Origin: Planctomycetota bacterium | GTDB taxonomy: Bacteria > Planctomycetota > UBA1135 > UBA2386 | Reading direction: 5' to 3' | DNA: 37,457 nucleotides | NCBI GenBank assembly: GCA_020849665.1 | Contig: JADLFX010000087.1 | Span: 1-37,457, forward strand | In this document: in pieces, positions 27,481 through 36,557 of the stretch | Layout of the letters: each line of letters begins with the position of its first letter | Numbering within the stretch: the first letter of the stretch is position 1 | Notes under the pieces: model-generated | Told to the model about the DNA's origin: nothing | Database searches by the model: none | What the model saw: only the letters and a program-made list of their open reading frames with translations | Made by a program: the position numbers and the translations under genes

Positions 27481-28404
27481 TCAGACCTGTTCTTCCGGGG
27501 CTGTCCTGGAACGAGACCTGCCGATTCGCGCGGGGCGCTGCACGCACGTCGTCCGCGGTGGCGGCGGCTCCACGGCGCCGAGCCTGGCCATCAGGGACAC
27601 CAGGGTGAGGACGTCGAGGCGGTTGTGCTCGAACACACGGTCCACCGCTCCGCTGCCGTCCCGCACCCAGTCCAGGAACGCGGCAGGGGCTTCGGCGCCA
27701 GGGAGATCGTCGCAGCGCACGACGCCGAGGACCTGCGCCTCGAGAGTGCGCAGGCGGCAGTCCGGGAGCTGCGTCCCGAACGCGCGCCGCGCCGCGTAGT
27801 AGAGATCGAAGTGCCGCTCCCCCAGGATCGGGGCGGTCACGCGGTGCACCGTCATGCGCGCGTGGAGGCGGTGCCGGTCGAAGGTCTTGCCGACGAAGCT
27901 GACCAGCCAGGGGCTCTCCTGCACGCGCTGCGCCACGTGGGCCAGCGCCGCGGCCTCCTCGGCGAACGAACGCAGGAACACCTGCTCCAGCTCGAACGCT
28001 CCGGCGTCGAAGCGCCCGATCCCGCAGAGGAACACCAGCGTGCCAGAGCCGCCACCGAGCCCCGTGGTTTCGGTGTCCAGGAAGAGGCATTCCTGGGGCA
28101 GTACCGCGGGGCAGCGCGGCTCGCGGGCATGCCGGGCCAGGCGGGCATGGTCCACGCCGAGCACGTCGCCCAGGGCGTGGTGGCCGTGGCGCGTCGCGAG
28201 CGGATAGCGCAGGGTACGCAGGAAGAACGCGCCACGCGCGTTGCGCGCCTCCCGGCCCTCGGGCAGTGCCACCGGTTCGTGGCGCGTCACCTCGCGCTGC
28301 GCGTGCCGCTGCAGCATGGCCCGCAGCGCGGCGTCGGGAGCCGGCGCCGCGGCCGGCGCCGGCGCCACGCCGAACCCGCGCTGCAGCTTCGCCCTCAGGT
28401 CCAC
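27481..28404 (-). CDS. mrfB: DnaQ-like 3'-5' exonuclease, MrfB/YprB type
   Basis: The 307-residue product has a ribonuclease H-fold exonuclease domain of the YprB kind. The Exo I motif FLDTETTGL gives Asp110 and Glu112. The second acidic site is Asp176 in SFVGKTFDRHRL, and the third is HNRLD (His260, Asp264). In Bacillus subtilis the homologue MrfB acts with the helicase MrfA in repair of mitomycin C damage. The gene starts with a GTG at 28404, four bases after the helicase stop, with GGGGTGA upstream. It lacks the C-terminal tetratricopeptide part of the longer Bacillus protein and ends in a Pro/Arg-rich tail. The gene symbol rests on motifs plus neighbour order. Confidence 0.87.
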   Translation of the reverse strand: MDLRAKLQRGFGVAPAPAAAPAPDAALRAMLQRHAQREVTRHEPVALPEGREARNARGAFFLRTLRYPLATRHGHHALGDVLGVDHARLARHAREPRCPAVLPQECLFLDTETTGLGGGSGTLVFLCGIGRFDAGAFELEQVFLRSFAEEAAALAHVAQRVQESPWLVSFVGKTFDRHRLHARMTVHRVTAPILGERHFDLYYAARRAFGTQLPDCRLRTLEAQVLGVVRCDDLPGAEAPAAFLDWVRDGSGAVDRVFEHNRLDVLTLVSLMARLGAVEPPPPRTTCVQRPARIGRSRSRTAPEEQV

Positions 28405-28408
28405 GCCG

Positions 28409-30736
28409 TCACCCCGCGCCGGTGCGCCTGGTCGGGTCGCGGCCCGGCGCCTCCTGCAACATCCCCTGCAGCACCGCGCGCGCCAACGCCTTGCCGCGCA
28501 GGCCCTGGTCGGGGCTGGGACCGATACACGCGGGGCAGCCCATCCGGCACGGGCAGCGCTCGACGAGGCCCAGCGCGGCGCGCAGCACGTCGCGGTGCAC
28601 GAGGAAGATCCGCTCCGAGAGACCCACGCCGTCGGGGATGCGATCGAAGATGGTGAGCGTCGGCCGCTCGAAGTGCGGATGGCGCAGTTCCGCCAGCACC
28701 CCGACGTCGCCCGGATCGACGCGCACGAAGAGGGGCACCAGGCCCTGGATCAGCTCTGCCACGCCACGCAGCCCGCCGGCGTCGCTGCCCTTGTCGAGGC
28801 CGACCTGCTGGGCCAGGGCGGGATCCAGCGCCAGCGTGGCCGCCTCGGTCAGGTAGGTCTCGGGCGGCAGATGGATCTCGTCGGCGCCGACGTTCTCGCG
28901 CGTGTAGAAGCGGATCTTCTTGAACGCCTTGGCCAGGGTCGTGACCTCCACCTCGCCGCGGTGCGCCACGTACGCCGGGTAGGGCACGCTCTCGTCGACG
29001 TGCAGCACGCGGACCTCGGTCTCGGTGTCCGCCTCGGTGTAGTAGTCCACGTCGACCCGCTTCACGAAGGCGCGGCGGTCGGCGTAGTCGAACCGTTCGA
29101 CCAGGTACTGATCGCCCTGGTGGCCGTAGATCGCGCCCTCGTAGACCTCGACGATCGCGGACGGCCGATCGATCTCGGCCAGCACCTTGCGGCTGTCGAG
29201 GTCCTGGATCACCACGTTGTCCATGTCGGCGGCGGTGAGGCTCACGCCGTCGGCCGGGAAGGTGGGTGCGCCGTAGTGGTAGCGCCCGCCCTCGCGCACC
29301 AGGAGCTTCAGATCGTCGGTGAGGAAGTCCAGCACCTCGCGGATCCACTTGGCCTGGCCGAAGCCGGCGTTCTCGCCGGGAGCCTGCTCGAACGGCAGCT
29401 CGAACGCGGCGCACTTGACGTGGTTGGCCAGGATGATCGGGTTGTCCGGGTCGATCGCCACCGCCTCCCGCGGCTGGTCGAAGAGGTACCCGGGGTTGCG
29501 GATCAGGTACTGGTCCATCGCGAACCCCCGCGCCACGAACAGCACCGCGCTCTCGCGCTGGCGGCGTCCCACGCGGCCGGCGCGCTGGAACGTGCTCGAC
29601 ACCGTGCCCGGGTAGCCCACCAGCACGCAGACGTCGAGGCTGCCGATGTCGATGCCCAGCTCCAGGGCACTGGTCGACACGACGCTGGTGACGCGGCCGG
29701 AGGCGAGGTCGCGCTCGACCCGGCGGCGCAGTTCCGGCAGGTAGCCGCCGCGGTAGCCCATCACGCGTTCCTGGTCGACGTTGCGCCTGCGCGCCTCGTC
29801 GCGCAGGTACTTCAGCAACACCTCCATCGTGACCCGCGATCGCGTGAAGAAGATGGTCTGCAGGTCGCTCGCCACCAGCCGGGCGCCGATCTGCCTCGCC
29901 ACGTCCACCGCCGGCACGCGCAGTCCCTGTGCCTCCGACAGGACCTTGGGATTCAGGAACAGGTAGTGCTTGGCGCCGCGCGCGCTGCCGTCCTCGTCCA
30001 CGACCTCGACCGGCAGCTCGACCAGACGCCGCGCGTGCTCGCCGGGATTCGAGATCGTGGCACTGCACAGGCAGAACGACGGCCGCGCGCCGTAGTGCGC
30101 GGCGATGCGCCGCAGGCGGCGCAGCACGTTCGCCGTGTGCGAGCCGTACACACCGCTCAAGGTGTGCACCTCGTCGACGACCACGTAGTGCAGCCCGGTG
30201 AACAGGCCCTGCCACTTGGTGTGGTTGGGCAGGATCCCGGTGTGCAGCATGTGCGGGTTGGTGATCACCACCTGCCCGGCCTCGCGCAGGGCCCGGCGCG
30301 TGGCGGGCGGCGTGTCCCCGTCGTAGACCGCGACCACCAGGTCGCTCCGCCCGCAGGCCTTCAGGATCTCCTCCACCTCGTCCATCTGGTCGCGGGACAG
30401 CGCCTTGGTGGGGAAGAGGAAGAGGGCGCGAGCGTCCGCGCCGAGGCGGAAGAGCCGGTCCAGCACCGGGATCAGATAGCAGAGCGACTTGCCCGACGCG
30501 GTGGGCGTGGCGACCACCACGCTGCGTCCCTCGGCCAGCAGGTCCGCGGCGCGGCGCTGATGGCTGTAGAGCGAGAGGATGCCCCTGGCCTCCAACGCCT
30601 GGCGCAACCCCGGGTGCAGCCACTCGGGGAACGGCGCGAACGCCGCCGGCCGAGCCGGCACGGTGTGCCGGGCCTCGATGGTCGCCGGACCCTCGCCATC
30701 GGCGGCCAGGGCGCGCACCAGCTCAGCGACGTCCAC
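28409..30736 (-). CDS. mrfA: DEAD/DEAH-box helicase with C-terminal Cys cluster, MrfA/YprA type
   Basis: The 775-residue superfamily 2 helicase matches MrfA/YprA (DUF1998 family; the Bacillus protein has about 750 residues). Motif I is ATPTASGKS (Lys83) and motif II is DEVH (188-191). SATISNP, STSALELGIDIGSLD and QRAGRVGR are the later motifs. A C-terminal Cys cluster CPCRMGCPAC (Cys728, 730, 734, 737) probably binds zinc, as in the family. I start at the GTG at 30736 because GGGGAGG lies 4 nt upstream; the frame stays open into the lipoprotein gene but reads as noise there. The exonuclease partner follows after four bases. Confidence 0.92.
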   Translation of the reverse strand: MDVAELVRALAADGEGPATIEARHTVPARPAAFAPFPEWLHPGLRQALEARGILSLYSHQRRAADLLAEGRSVVVATPTASGKSLCYLIPVLDRLFRLGADARALFLFPTKALSRDQMDEVEEILKACGRSDLVVAVYDGDTPPATRRALREAGQVVITNPHMLHTGILPNHTKWQGLFTGLHYVVVDEVHTLSGVYGSHTANVLRRLRRIAAHYGARPSFCLCSATISNPGEHARRLVELPVEVVDEDGSARGAKHYLFLNPKVLSEAQGLRVPAVDVARQIGARLVASDLQTIFFTRSRVTMEVLLKYLRDEARRRNVDQERVMGYRGGYLPELRRRVERDLASGRVTSVVSTSALELGIDIGSLDVCVLVGYPGTVSSTFQRAGRVGRRQRESAVLFVARGFAMDQYLIRNPGYLFDQPREAVAIDPDNPIILANHVKCAAFELPFEQAPGENAGFGQAKWIREVLDFLTDDLKLLVREGGRYHYGAPTFPADGVSLTAADMDNVVIQDLDSRKVLAEIDRPSAIVEVYEGAIYGHQGDQYLVERFDYADRRAFVKRVDVDYYTEADTETEVRVLHVDESVPYPAYVAHRGEVEVTTLAKAFKKIRFYTRENVGADEIHLPPETYLTEAATLALDPALAQQVGLDKGSDAGGLRGVAELIQGLVPLFVRVDPGDVGVLAELRHPHFERPTLTIFDRIPDGVGLSERIFLVHRDVLRAALGLVERCPCRMGCPACIGPSPDQGLRGKALARAVLQGMLQEAPGRDPTRRTGAG

Positions 30737-30813
30737 GCCGCCTCCCCGCCTGCGCCCGGGCGACCCGGCCGCGGGCAGCGGCGACACGGGACGTGCCTGC
30801 GGCCCGCGCCATC

Positions 30814-31464
30814 TCAGTCCTGCTTCCGCGTCGCGGCGGGCGCAGGCGCGGACGAGCGCGCCACGTTGGACTGGTCGAGGGCGAGCAGCGCCTTCTGCAC
30901 GACGCTGCGCATGGTCATGCCCTGCAGCACCATGGCGTTCGTGGGCCGCATGCCCACTTCCGAGTCGGCCTTCTCGCCGAAGGTGCGGTCCAGAAGCGTC
31001 GCGCGCTCGCCCTTGGCGTCCGCCGGACCCAGCACCACGCAGCGGATGCCGCTCTCGGCGAACGTGCTCCGGCCGTGCGGGTGCTCGCTCGCCCCCGCGT
31101 GGAAGGCGACCAGCGTGACCTGCAGGACCAGATCCGCCGGCGACGCGGCGTCGCGCAGCCCGGTGAAGAGCTGCGCGCGACGCAGCTCCTCGCGCAGGAC
31201 GCCGTCGACCATCTCCGCCGCCGGACGCTCCCAGCGGTTCTCCGGCATGTACACCGTCGGGACCGCACCGGCCGAGGCGGGCATCGCGTTCCGGCCGTCG
31301 GCCACCGGCGGCACGAACACGGCGCGGTCCGGAGGCACCTTGGTGCGATACGTCGTGAACCGGTAGAGCTGCTCGTTGTGCTCGAGGTCCGGACGCTGCG
31401 GCGACTCGCAGGCCGTGAGCAGGACGATGCCGACACACCCCATCCGCAGGAAATCACCACCCAT
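30814..31464 (-). CDS. lipoprotein of unknown function
   Basis: The 216-residue protein has a lipoprotein signal with lipobox LLTAC (Cys19). The mature part has a stretch MVDGVLREELRRAQLFTGLRD. That stretch recalls the envelope lipoproteins of ABC-type transport systems, in which a helix of this kind precedes a beta domain; the match is weak. It sits 80 nt behind the DUF4340 gene and could serve that transporter. TACGCT at 31473-31478 ends 8 nt before the ATG with no Shine-Dalgarno sequence, so it may also have its own leaderless transcript. An ATG at 31443 (residue 8) is an alternative start. Confidence 0.78.
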   Translation of the reverse strand: MGGDFLRMGCVGIVLLTACESPQRPDLEHNEQLYRFTTYRTKVPPDRAVFVPPVADGRNAMPASAGAVPTVYMPENRWERPAAEMVDGVLREELRRAQLFTGLRDAASPADLVLQVTLVAFHAGASEHPHGRSTFAESGIRCVVLGPADAKGERATLLDRTFGEKADSEVGMRPTNAMVLQGMTMRSVVQKALLALDQSNVARSSAPAPAATRKQD

Positions 31465-31472
31465 GGGCGAGG

Positions 31473-31478
31473 AGCGTA
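31473..31478 (-). promoter_or_regulatory. -10-like box 8 nt before the lipoprotein start
   Basis: TACGCT on the - strand lies 8 nt before the ATG at 31464. There is no good -35 match. If used, the message would be leaderless or nearly so. Confidence 0.25.
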
Positions 31479-31544
31479 GCAGGACCACCCACGCACCTAC
31501 CAGATGCCGAACCCGCCCGCCTCCGGCCCCGCGGGCCGCCCCCC

Positions 31545-33260
31545 TCAGCGGGTGAGGGCCAGGATCGCCCTGGACTCGATGCCGCGCAGCTCGAAGAGCG
31601 CCGCGACGCGATTGGAGCGGAACAGCGCCCGCTCGCCCTCCGGGATCACCTCGGCCTCCAGGAGGACATCGCCGTTGTCGGTGGAGAGCTCCAGGTGGAA
31701 GCCGCCGCGCGGCGCGCCGGCCGTGGCCGGATCCAGCACGCGCTCGGCGCGCAGGTCGCTGAGCAGCTCCAGGACCTCGCGCACGTCGGTGCGCGCGGCG
31801 CTCTCGCCCTCCCTGCGCCAGGTGCCGTCGGGCCCGCGCTGGTACGCCGCGACCGGCCTGCCTTCGCTGCGCACCACGAGGCGTTGCACCAGCTGCCACG
31901 TGGGCAGGCGCAGCGCTACGCGTTCCATGTAGCGCGTCCAGGGGCGGCGCAGGGCGTCGGCGGCGGCCTTGGGCACCTTCACGACCTGGGCCTCGCCGGC
32001 ACGCTGCGCGTAGGTGACATCCCCCTCGTCGCGCCCCAGGTGGACGACCACCGGAGGCATGCCCTGCCCGCCCGCGACCTCGACCCGCGTGAAGCCTTCG
32101 GCGAGGCCGAACTCCGCCGGGGCGCCGCCCGAGACGAATTCGCTGGCGACCAGCTGGGTGACCGCCCGCAGGGCCTCGCCGACGGCGACGGGATCCGCGG
32201 GCGCCTCCACGGGCGCGAAGAGTGCGAACTCCGCGCGGATGCCCGGACGCAGCACGAGGCGTGGCGAGCCCTTCCCCGGGTCCACGGTCAGGCGCTCCAC
32301 CTGCGACTCGGCCAGGGGCACGAGCGGCCGCTCGCGCAGGGCGTCGAGCGGCATGGTGAACGCCTGGTTGAAGCCCCCCACGTCCACCTGGAAGTCCATC
32401 CGGCGTTCGCGGTGCCGCCCGCTCGCGCTGTTCGACACCTTGGTCCAGAGCTCGACCGTCTCGGTGCCGAACGGACCGCGCACCTCCAGCGCCACGTCGG
32501 GCGGATCGGCGGGCGTGTTCATCACCCCGGGGAGGAAACGATCCACCCGCATGCCCAGGAGCGCGGTGACGAGGCGGAACACGAGGTCCGGGTCGGCGCG
32601 CGCGGTGAGCGGCTCGACGAGGAACACCTGCCCGCCCCGCACCTCCACGCGGAAGGTCTCCTCGCGCTCGGGGGAGGTACGCCGGCGCATGGTGATGGCC
32701 TGGACCTCACGCGGCGTGGTGCGGAACACCAGGCGCTCGCGCAGGTCGTCGGGGTTGGCCTGCAGGGCCGAGTAGAGCGCCGCGCCGCCGCGCAGGATGC
32801 GTCCGCTGCGGCGCAGGAAGAGGTCGGCGCCCAGCGGCCCGGCACCGCCGATGTCGATGCGCAGCTCGCGGTCCTCGAAGCGCAGCTCGAGGCGTGCACG
32901 CGGCTGGTCGAGCCCGGTGTTGGCCAGGAGCGCCGCGTCCGGCTCCTCGCCCGGGTACGCCTCGAACACCTGGGCCGAGTCGTAGACCTGCGCGAGGTTC
33001 TCCAGGAACGACATCGACGCGAGGTCCACGATCGGTTCGACGATGCGGAACCGGCCGGTGCCATCCGGCTCCAGGATCGATGGCTCGAGCCCGAGGGAAC
33101 GGTGGATCGTGATGCGCCGCGCCTCGCCCACGCGCCGGCCGTCCAGGAGGCTGGCGCCCGCGCCCTGGTCCGGTGTACCGCGGTCGCGCGTCGCCCAGAG
33201 CACGTAGCCGAGCCCGGCGGCGATCCCGATCAGCAGGAGCGTGGACTGGTACGCCTTCAC
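31545..33260 (-). CDS. DUF4340 domain protein of a Gld-type ABC system
   Basis: The 571-residue protein has one N-terminal TM segment (STLLLIGIAAGLGYVLWAT). A large, probably periplasmic, region follows with repeated modules of the type RFRIVEPIVDLASMSFLENLAQ, typical of DUF4340 proteins. These are almost always encoded beside GldG-like proteins, and their role is not established. The GTG at 33260 overlaps the GldG-like stop (GTGA) and has GGAGGAG 6 nt upstream, so translation is coupled. About three repeats of the small alpha/beta unit can be followed across the protein (near residues 35, 240 and 400). Confidence 0.85.
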   Translation of the reverse strand: MKAYQSTLLLIGIAAGLGYVLWATRDRGTPDQGAGASLLDGRRVGEARRITIHRSLGLEPSILEPDGTGRFRIVEPIVDLASMSFLENLAQVYDSAQVFEAYPGEEPDAALLANTGLDQPRARLELRFEDRELRIDIGGAGPLGADLFLRRSGRILRGGAALYSALQANPDDLRERLVFRTTPREVQAITMRRRTSPEREETFRVEVRGGQVFLVEPLTARADPDLVFRLVTALLGMRVDRFLPGVMNTPADPPDVALEVRGPFGTETVELWTKVSNSASGRHRERRMDFQVDVGGFNQAFTMPLDALRERPLVPLAESQVERLTVDPGKGSPRLVLRPGIRAEFALFAPVEAPADPVAVGEALRAVTQLVASEFVSGGAPAEFGLAEGFTRVEVAGGQGMPPVVVHLGRDEGDVTYAQRAGEAQVVKVPKAAADALRRPWTRYMERVALRLPTWQLVQRLVVRSEGRPVAAYQRGPDGTWRREGESAARTDVREVLELLSDLRAERVLDPATAGAPRGGFHLELSTDNGDVLLEAEVIPEGERALFRSNRVAALFELRGIESRAILALTR

Positions 33261-34843
33261 GCCCTGCTCCTCCGCCACAGCACCACGATCCCGGTCAGGA
33301 GCAGCAGGCCGGGCACGCCGCCGATCAGCAGCCACCCCGTGCGCTCGATCTGTTGGGCCGTGGCGTCGAGCTTGCGCGCCACGTAGCGCTCGCCGCGCAC
33401 GCTCACCAGCTCTTTGCGCTCGGCCAGCCACTGGAACAGGTTCAGCGCCAGGTCGCCGTTCACCTTCATCCCGGCGTTGTTGAACCCGGCGGCGGAGATG
33501 ATCACCGCGACGCCCTCGCGGCCCGCCGGGTTGGCGAGCGTGGCCACGGCCCCCACCGACCGGCTCGCGTACGCCTCGCGGTCGGGTGGGGAGAAGAAGT
33601 TGGCCTCGGGTTCGCCGCCGGGACCCGCCGTGCGGCGTGCCAGCCAGGCGAAGGGCCGGGTGCGCAGGAGTGTCGTATCCACGCTCACCCCCTCGGGCGG
33701 CCTGGCGAGGGCTTGCACCTCGCGGCCGGCCTTCAGTTCCGGCACGCGGCCGGCGCGGAGCAGCTGGCGCGTGACCGGGTGGGCCGGGCTCAGCTCGGTG
33801 ATGCGCAGGTTCTGCACCGCCGGCACGCCGCTCATCCCGGTACCGGGCCGGGCCGGATCCTCCACGAGGTGGTAGACGACGTCCTCGCCGATGGCCAGGC
33901 CCAGCGCCGCGCCGAGGCGGCCGAACGTCGGGTTCCAGTCCTCCGGCACGAGCCAGTACGAGACGTTCAGCAGCAGGCGCCCGCCGCGCCGCAGATACGC
34001 GAGCACTGCGTCGCTGGCGTGCTGGCTGAGCTCGCGGCGCGGCTCCATCAGCGCCAGGACGGTGGCGTCCTCGGGCACGCTGCCGACGCGCTCGAGATCC
34101 AGGGTCTGGCAGCGCAGGCCCTCCTGCTCCAGCGCGTGCACCAGCTCCGAGTAGGCGTCCGCGGTGCCGTCGCGCAGCGAGGGCTCGGCCAGCCCGGTCA
34201 CGAAGTAGACCGTGGGCGTGCCCTCCACCAGCAGGCTCTTGATGGCCGAGGAGATCGCCTCCTCGCCCTTGAAGTCGCGCAGCACCGGCAACGCCGCCCG
34301 CTGGCCGCCCGGCGTCGGCTGGCGCTGCGGGTCGGGGATGTCGATGTCGGCGAGGTCGTAGTCGACCGAGAGGATCTTGGAGCGCCGGTCCAGCTGCACC
34401 ACCACCACGTTGGGGGTCTGCACCTGGAAGGCCGTGGCCGCCGCGCGTGTGCCGGCCACGTCGCGCAAGAGATCGTGGTGCACGACCTTCACGGCCTCGC
34501 CGCCCAGGTACTGGTAGCGCTGCAGGAGATCCCGCGTGAGCACCTGCAGGCGCTGGCGCAGCTGGCGCACGTGCGCCTCGTCGGCGGTGCGCGGCGTCTC
34601 GTTGAGGGGCTCGAAGAACGTGTGCAGCTCGAGCTGCCGCGCGCCGCCGCGCCCCAGTCCGGCCAGGAGCTCGGCCGTGGCCGGCGACACGCTGAAGCGC
34701 GCCTGGGGCGAGAAGTCGAAGAGCGCCTTCATGCCCGGGCGCACCGCGAGCAGCATCGCCAGGATCCAGATGGCGAGCACCACGAGGCTCGCGAACCACA
34801 GGTGCAGGCGCCCGAGCAGGCGCCGCGCGCGGGTCATCGCCAT
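33257..34843 (-). CDS. GldG-like ABC transporter substrate/auxiliary protein
   Basis: The 528-residue protein resembles GldG. It has an N-terminal TM helix (about residues 15-36), then RFSVSPATAELLAGL and a large outer region with VVVVQLDRRSKILSVDYDLAD, EEAISSAIKSLL and TVYFVTGLAEPS. A C-terminal TM helix near residues 500-522 precedes a short basic tail. Family knowledge: GldG works with GldA and GldF as an ABC system linked to gliding in Bacteroidota; in other phyla its cargo is unknown. The ATG at 34843 has GGAGG 7 nt upstream and overlaps the permease by 10 nt. Confidence 0.88.
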   Translation of the reverse strand: MAMTRARRLLGRLHLWFASLVVLAIWILAMLLAVRPGMKALFDFSPQARFSVSPATAELLAGLGRGGARQLELHTFFEPLNETPRTADEAHVRQLRQRLQVLTRDLLQRYQYLGGEAVKVVHHDLLRDVAGTRAAATAFQVQTPNVVVVQLDRRSKILSVDYDLADIDIPDPQRQPTPGGQRAALPVLRDFKGEEAISSAIKSLLVEGTPTVYFVTGLAEPSLRDGTADAYSELVHALEQEGLRCQTLDLERVGSVPEDATVLALMEPRRELSQHASDAVLAYLRRGGRLLLNVSYWLVPEDWNPTFGRLGAALGLAIGEDVVYHLVEDPARPGTGMSGVPAVQNLRITELSPAHPVTRQLLRAGRVPELKAGREVQALARPPEGVSVDTTLLRTRPFAWLARRTAGPGGEPEANFFSPPDREAYASRSVGAVATLANPAGREGVAVIISAAGFNNAGMKVNGDLALNLFQWLAERKELVSVRGERYVARKLDATAQQIERTGWLLIGGVPGLLLLTGIVVLWRRSRA

Positions 34844-35601
34844 CGCCGGGCCTCCAGGGACTTCGTGGTGAGGAAGAGGAAGAACACCGCCCCGCCCAGG
34901 TAGAAGGTGAGCTGCGCGGTGTCCACCAGGCCGCGGCAGAACCAGCTGACCAGGTGGTCGCGCACCCTCGTCTGGTCGAGCAGGACGTGCCATGGCCACT
35001 CCTGCGCCTGCGCACCAAGCTGCTGGCCGAGCATGTCGGGACCGACCAGGAGCGCGGTGTTGAAGAGCATCGCGGTGAGCGAGGCGAGCAGCTGGTTGTC
35101 GGTGAGGCTGCTGGTCCAGCAGCCCACGGCGAGCAGGAACGCGCCCAGCAGCGTGAGTCCCAGGTAGCCGGTGAGCACCGGGCCGTACGGCAGGTCCTGC
35201 GCCAGGAAGAACTCGGAGTTGAGCAGGAGGAGGAGCGGCAGGGTGGGCAGCCAGAGCACCGCGAAGAACACGAGGGCGGCGAGCCACTTGCCCAGCACGA
35301 CCTCGCGCTCGCGCACCGGCGCGGTCATCAGGACCTCGAGCGAGCCGCTGCGGCGCTCCTCGGCGAAGCAGCGCATGGTCAGGATCGCCGGCACCAGCAC
35401 CACCATGAAGTTGGAGCTGGGCGAGATCATGTACACGGTGGAGAAGAGGTCGCGGTCCGCGCCCAGCGCGGCCATGGCGCGGACCTGGCCGTGCACCTCC
35501 AGGCCGCGGAACAGGTAGAAGAGCACCGCGATCACGTACGCGACCGGGCTGAAGAAGTAGCTCATCAGCTCCTTCGCCAGCGTGGTCAGGATCGTGCTCA
35601 C
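34834..35601 (-). CDS. ABC-2 type permease, GldF-like
   Basis: The 255-residue protein has six hydrophobic segments typical of ABC-2 permeases. The conserved block RCFAEERRSGSLEVLMTAPVREREVVLGKWLAAL lies after the second. The N-terminus, TLAKELMSYFFSPVAYVIAVLFYL, is characteristic of GldF-type proteins. The GTG at 35601 overlaps the ATPase stop (GTGA). It forms the membrane pore for the ATPase encoded upstream; the GldG-like and DUF4340 proteins follow. The frame is open further upstream inside the ATPase gene, but only as a shadow. Confidence 0.9.
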   Translation of the reverse strand: MSTILTTLAKELMSYFFSPVAYVIAVLFYLFRGLEVHGQVRAMAALGADRDLFSTVYMISPSSNFMVVLVPAILTMRCFAEERRSGSLEVLMTAPVREREVVLGKWLAALVFFAVLWLPTLPLLLLLNSEFFLAQDLPYGPVLTGYLGLTLLGAFLLAVGCWTSSLTDNQLLASLTAMLFNTALLVGPDMLGQQLGAQAQEWPWHVLLDQTRVRDHLVSWFCRGLVDTAQLTFYLGGAVFFLFLTTKSLEARRWR

Positions 35602-36557
35602 GCCACGGCTCCTGCCGGCGCGCGCTCGTCCGCGCCCTCGGTGACCTGCTGGAACACCTGCTCCAGCGTGGGCAGGGTGAGCTTCAGCTCGCGCAGCGGG
35701 ATGCCGCGGGCCGCCAGCGCCGCGGCCGCCGCGTCGCGCGGGTCGGCCCCCGGGGCGAGCGCCGCGGAGAACCGGGCGCAGCCGTCCGGCGCGGAGTCGA
35801 CGGCGACGTCGGCGAGGCCGGGGAGGCCGGCCAGCGCGGCACGCAGGGCTTCGGCCGGAGCATGCGCCTGGACGTCCAGGCGCCGGCCCGAGGCACGCTC
35901 CAGCAGCTGCTGGGGCGTGCCGTCGGCACACAGGCGCCCGTGGTGCAGGATCAGGAGGCGCGAACTCACGTCCTGCACCTCGGAGAGGATGTGGCTGGAG
36001 AAGAGGATCGTGTGCTCCTCCGCCAGTTCGCGCACGAGGAGCTTCATGCGCCGGCGCTGGTTGGGGTCGAGACCGGAGGTGGGCTCGTCGAGGATCAGGA
36101 TCGGGGGCCGGGCCACCAGGGCGTCGGCGAGCCCGACGCGCTGGCGGTAGCCACGCGACACGTGGCCGATCAGCTTGCGCCGCACCTCGAGGACGCCGCA
36201 GCGTTCCATCGCGTACTCGACCAGCACCTTGCGGCGGGCGCGCGCCACGCCCTTCAGCCGGGCCCGGTAGTGCAGGTACTCCTCGACCCGCAGGTCGGTG
36301 TAGATCGGGACGTTCTCGGGGAGGTAGCCGACGCTGCGCCGCACGCCGATCGGGTCCTCCACCACGTCGTGGCCCGCCACCACGGCCCGGCCCGTGGTCG
36401 CCGGGTGGAAGCAGGTGAGGACCCTGAGGGTCGTGGTCTTGCCGGCGCCGTTGGGGCCCAGGAACCCCACGACCTCTCCGACTTCGACCCGGAACGACAC
36501 ACCCGCCACCGCGGTGACCGCTCCGAAGCGCTTGACCAGGTCTTCGACGACGATCAT
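35598..36557 (-). CDS. ABC transporter ATPase, GldA-like
   Basis: The 319-residue ATPase has Walker A GPNGAGKTT (Lys40), a Q-loop region GYLPENVPIYTDLRV, signature VSRGYRQRVGLADAL, Walker B ILILDEPTSGLDP and the H-switch in SSHILSEV. PEN at the Q-loop and RGYRQR in the signature are usual for the GldA/CcmA-like branch. A C-terminal extension of about 100 residues follows, as in that branch. I start at the ATG at 36557; a TTG seven codons upstream is possible. No Shine-Dalgarno sequence is visible. GATACA ends 10 nt before the ATG and may be a -10 box. It is the first gene of the transporter operon. Confidence 0.92.
   Translation of the reverse strand: MIVVEDLVKRFGAVTAVAGVSFRVEVGEVVGFLGPNGAGKTTTLRVLTCFHPATTGRAVVAGHDVVEDPIGVRRSVGYLPENVPIYTDLRVEEYLHYRARLKGVARARRKVLVEYAMERCGVLEVRRKLIGHVSRGYRQRVGLADALVARPPILILDEPTSGLDPNQRRRMKLLVRELAEEHTILFSSHILSEVQDVSSRLLILHHGRLCADGTPQQLLERASGRRLDVQAHAPAEALRAALAGLPGLADVAVDSAPDGCARFSAALAPGADPRDAAAAALAARGIPLRELKLTLPTLEQVFQQVTEGADERAPAGAVA

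Noticed and set aside
23891..27799. A 1302-codon open frame on the + strand opposite the GH38-like gene
   Set aside because: No signal peptide or domain; it is the mirror of a coherent secreted protein on the other strand.
28241..31366. A 1041-codon open frame on the + strand opposite the helicase
   Set aside because: It is antisense to clear helicase motifs and reads as Ala/Arg/His-rich sequence; no start signal or domain.
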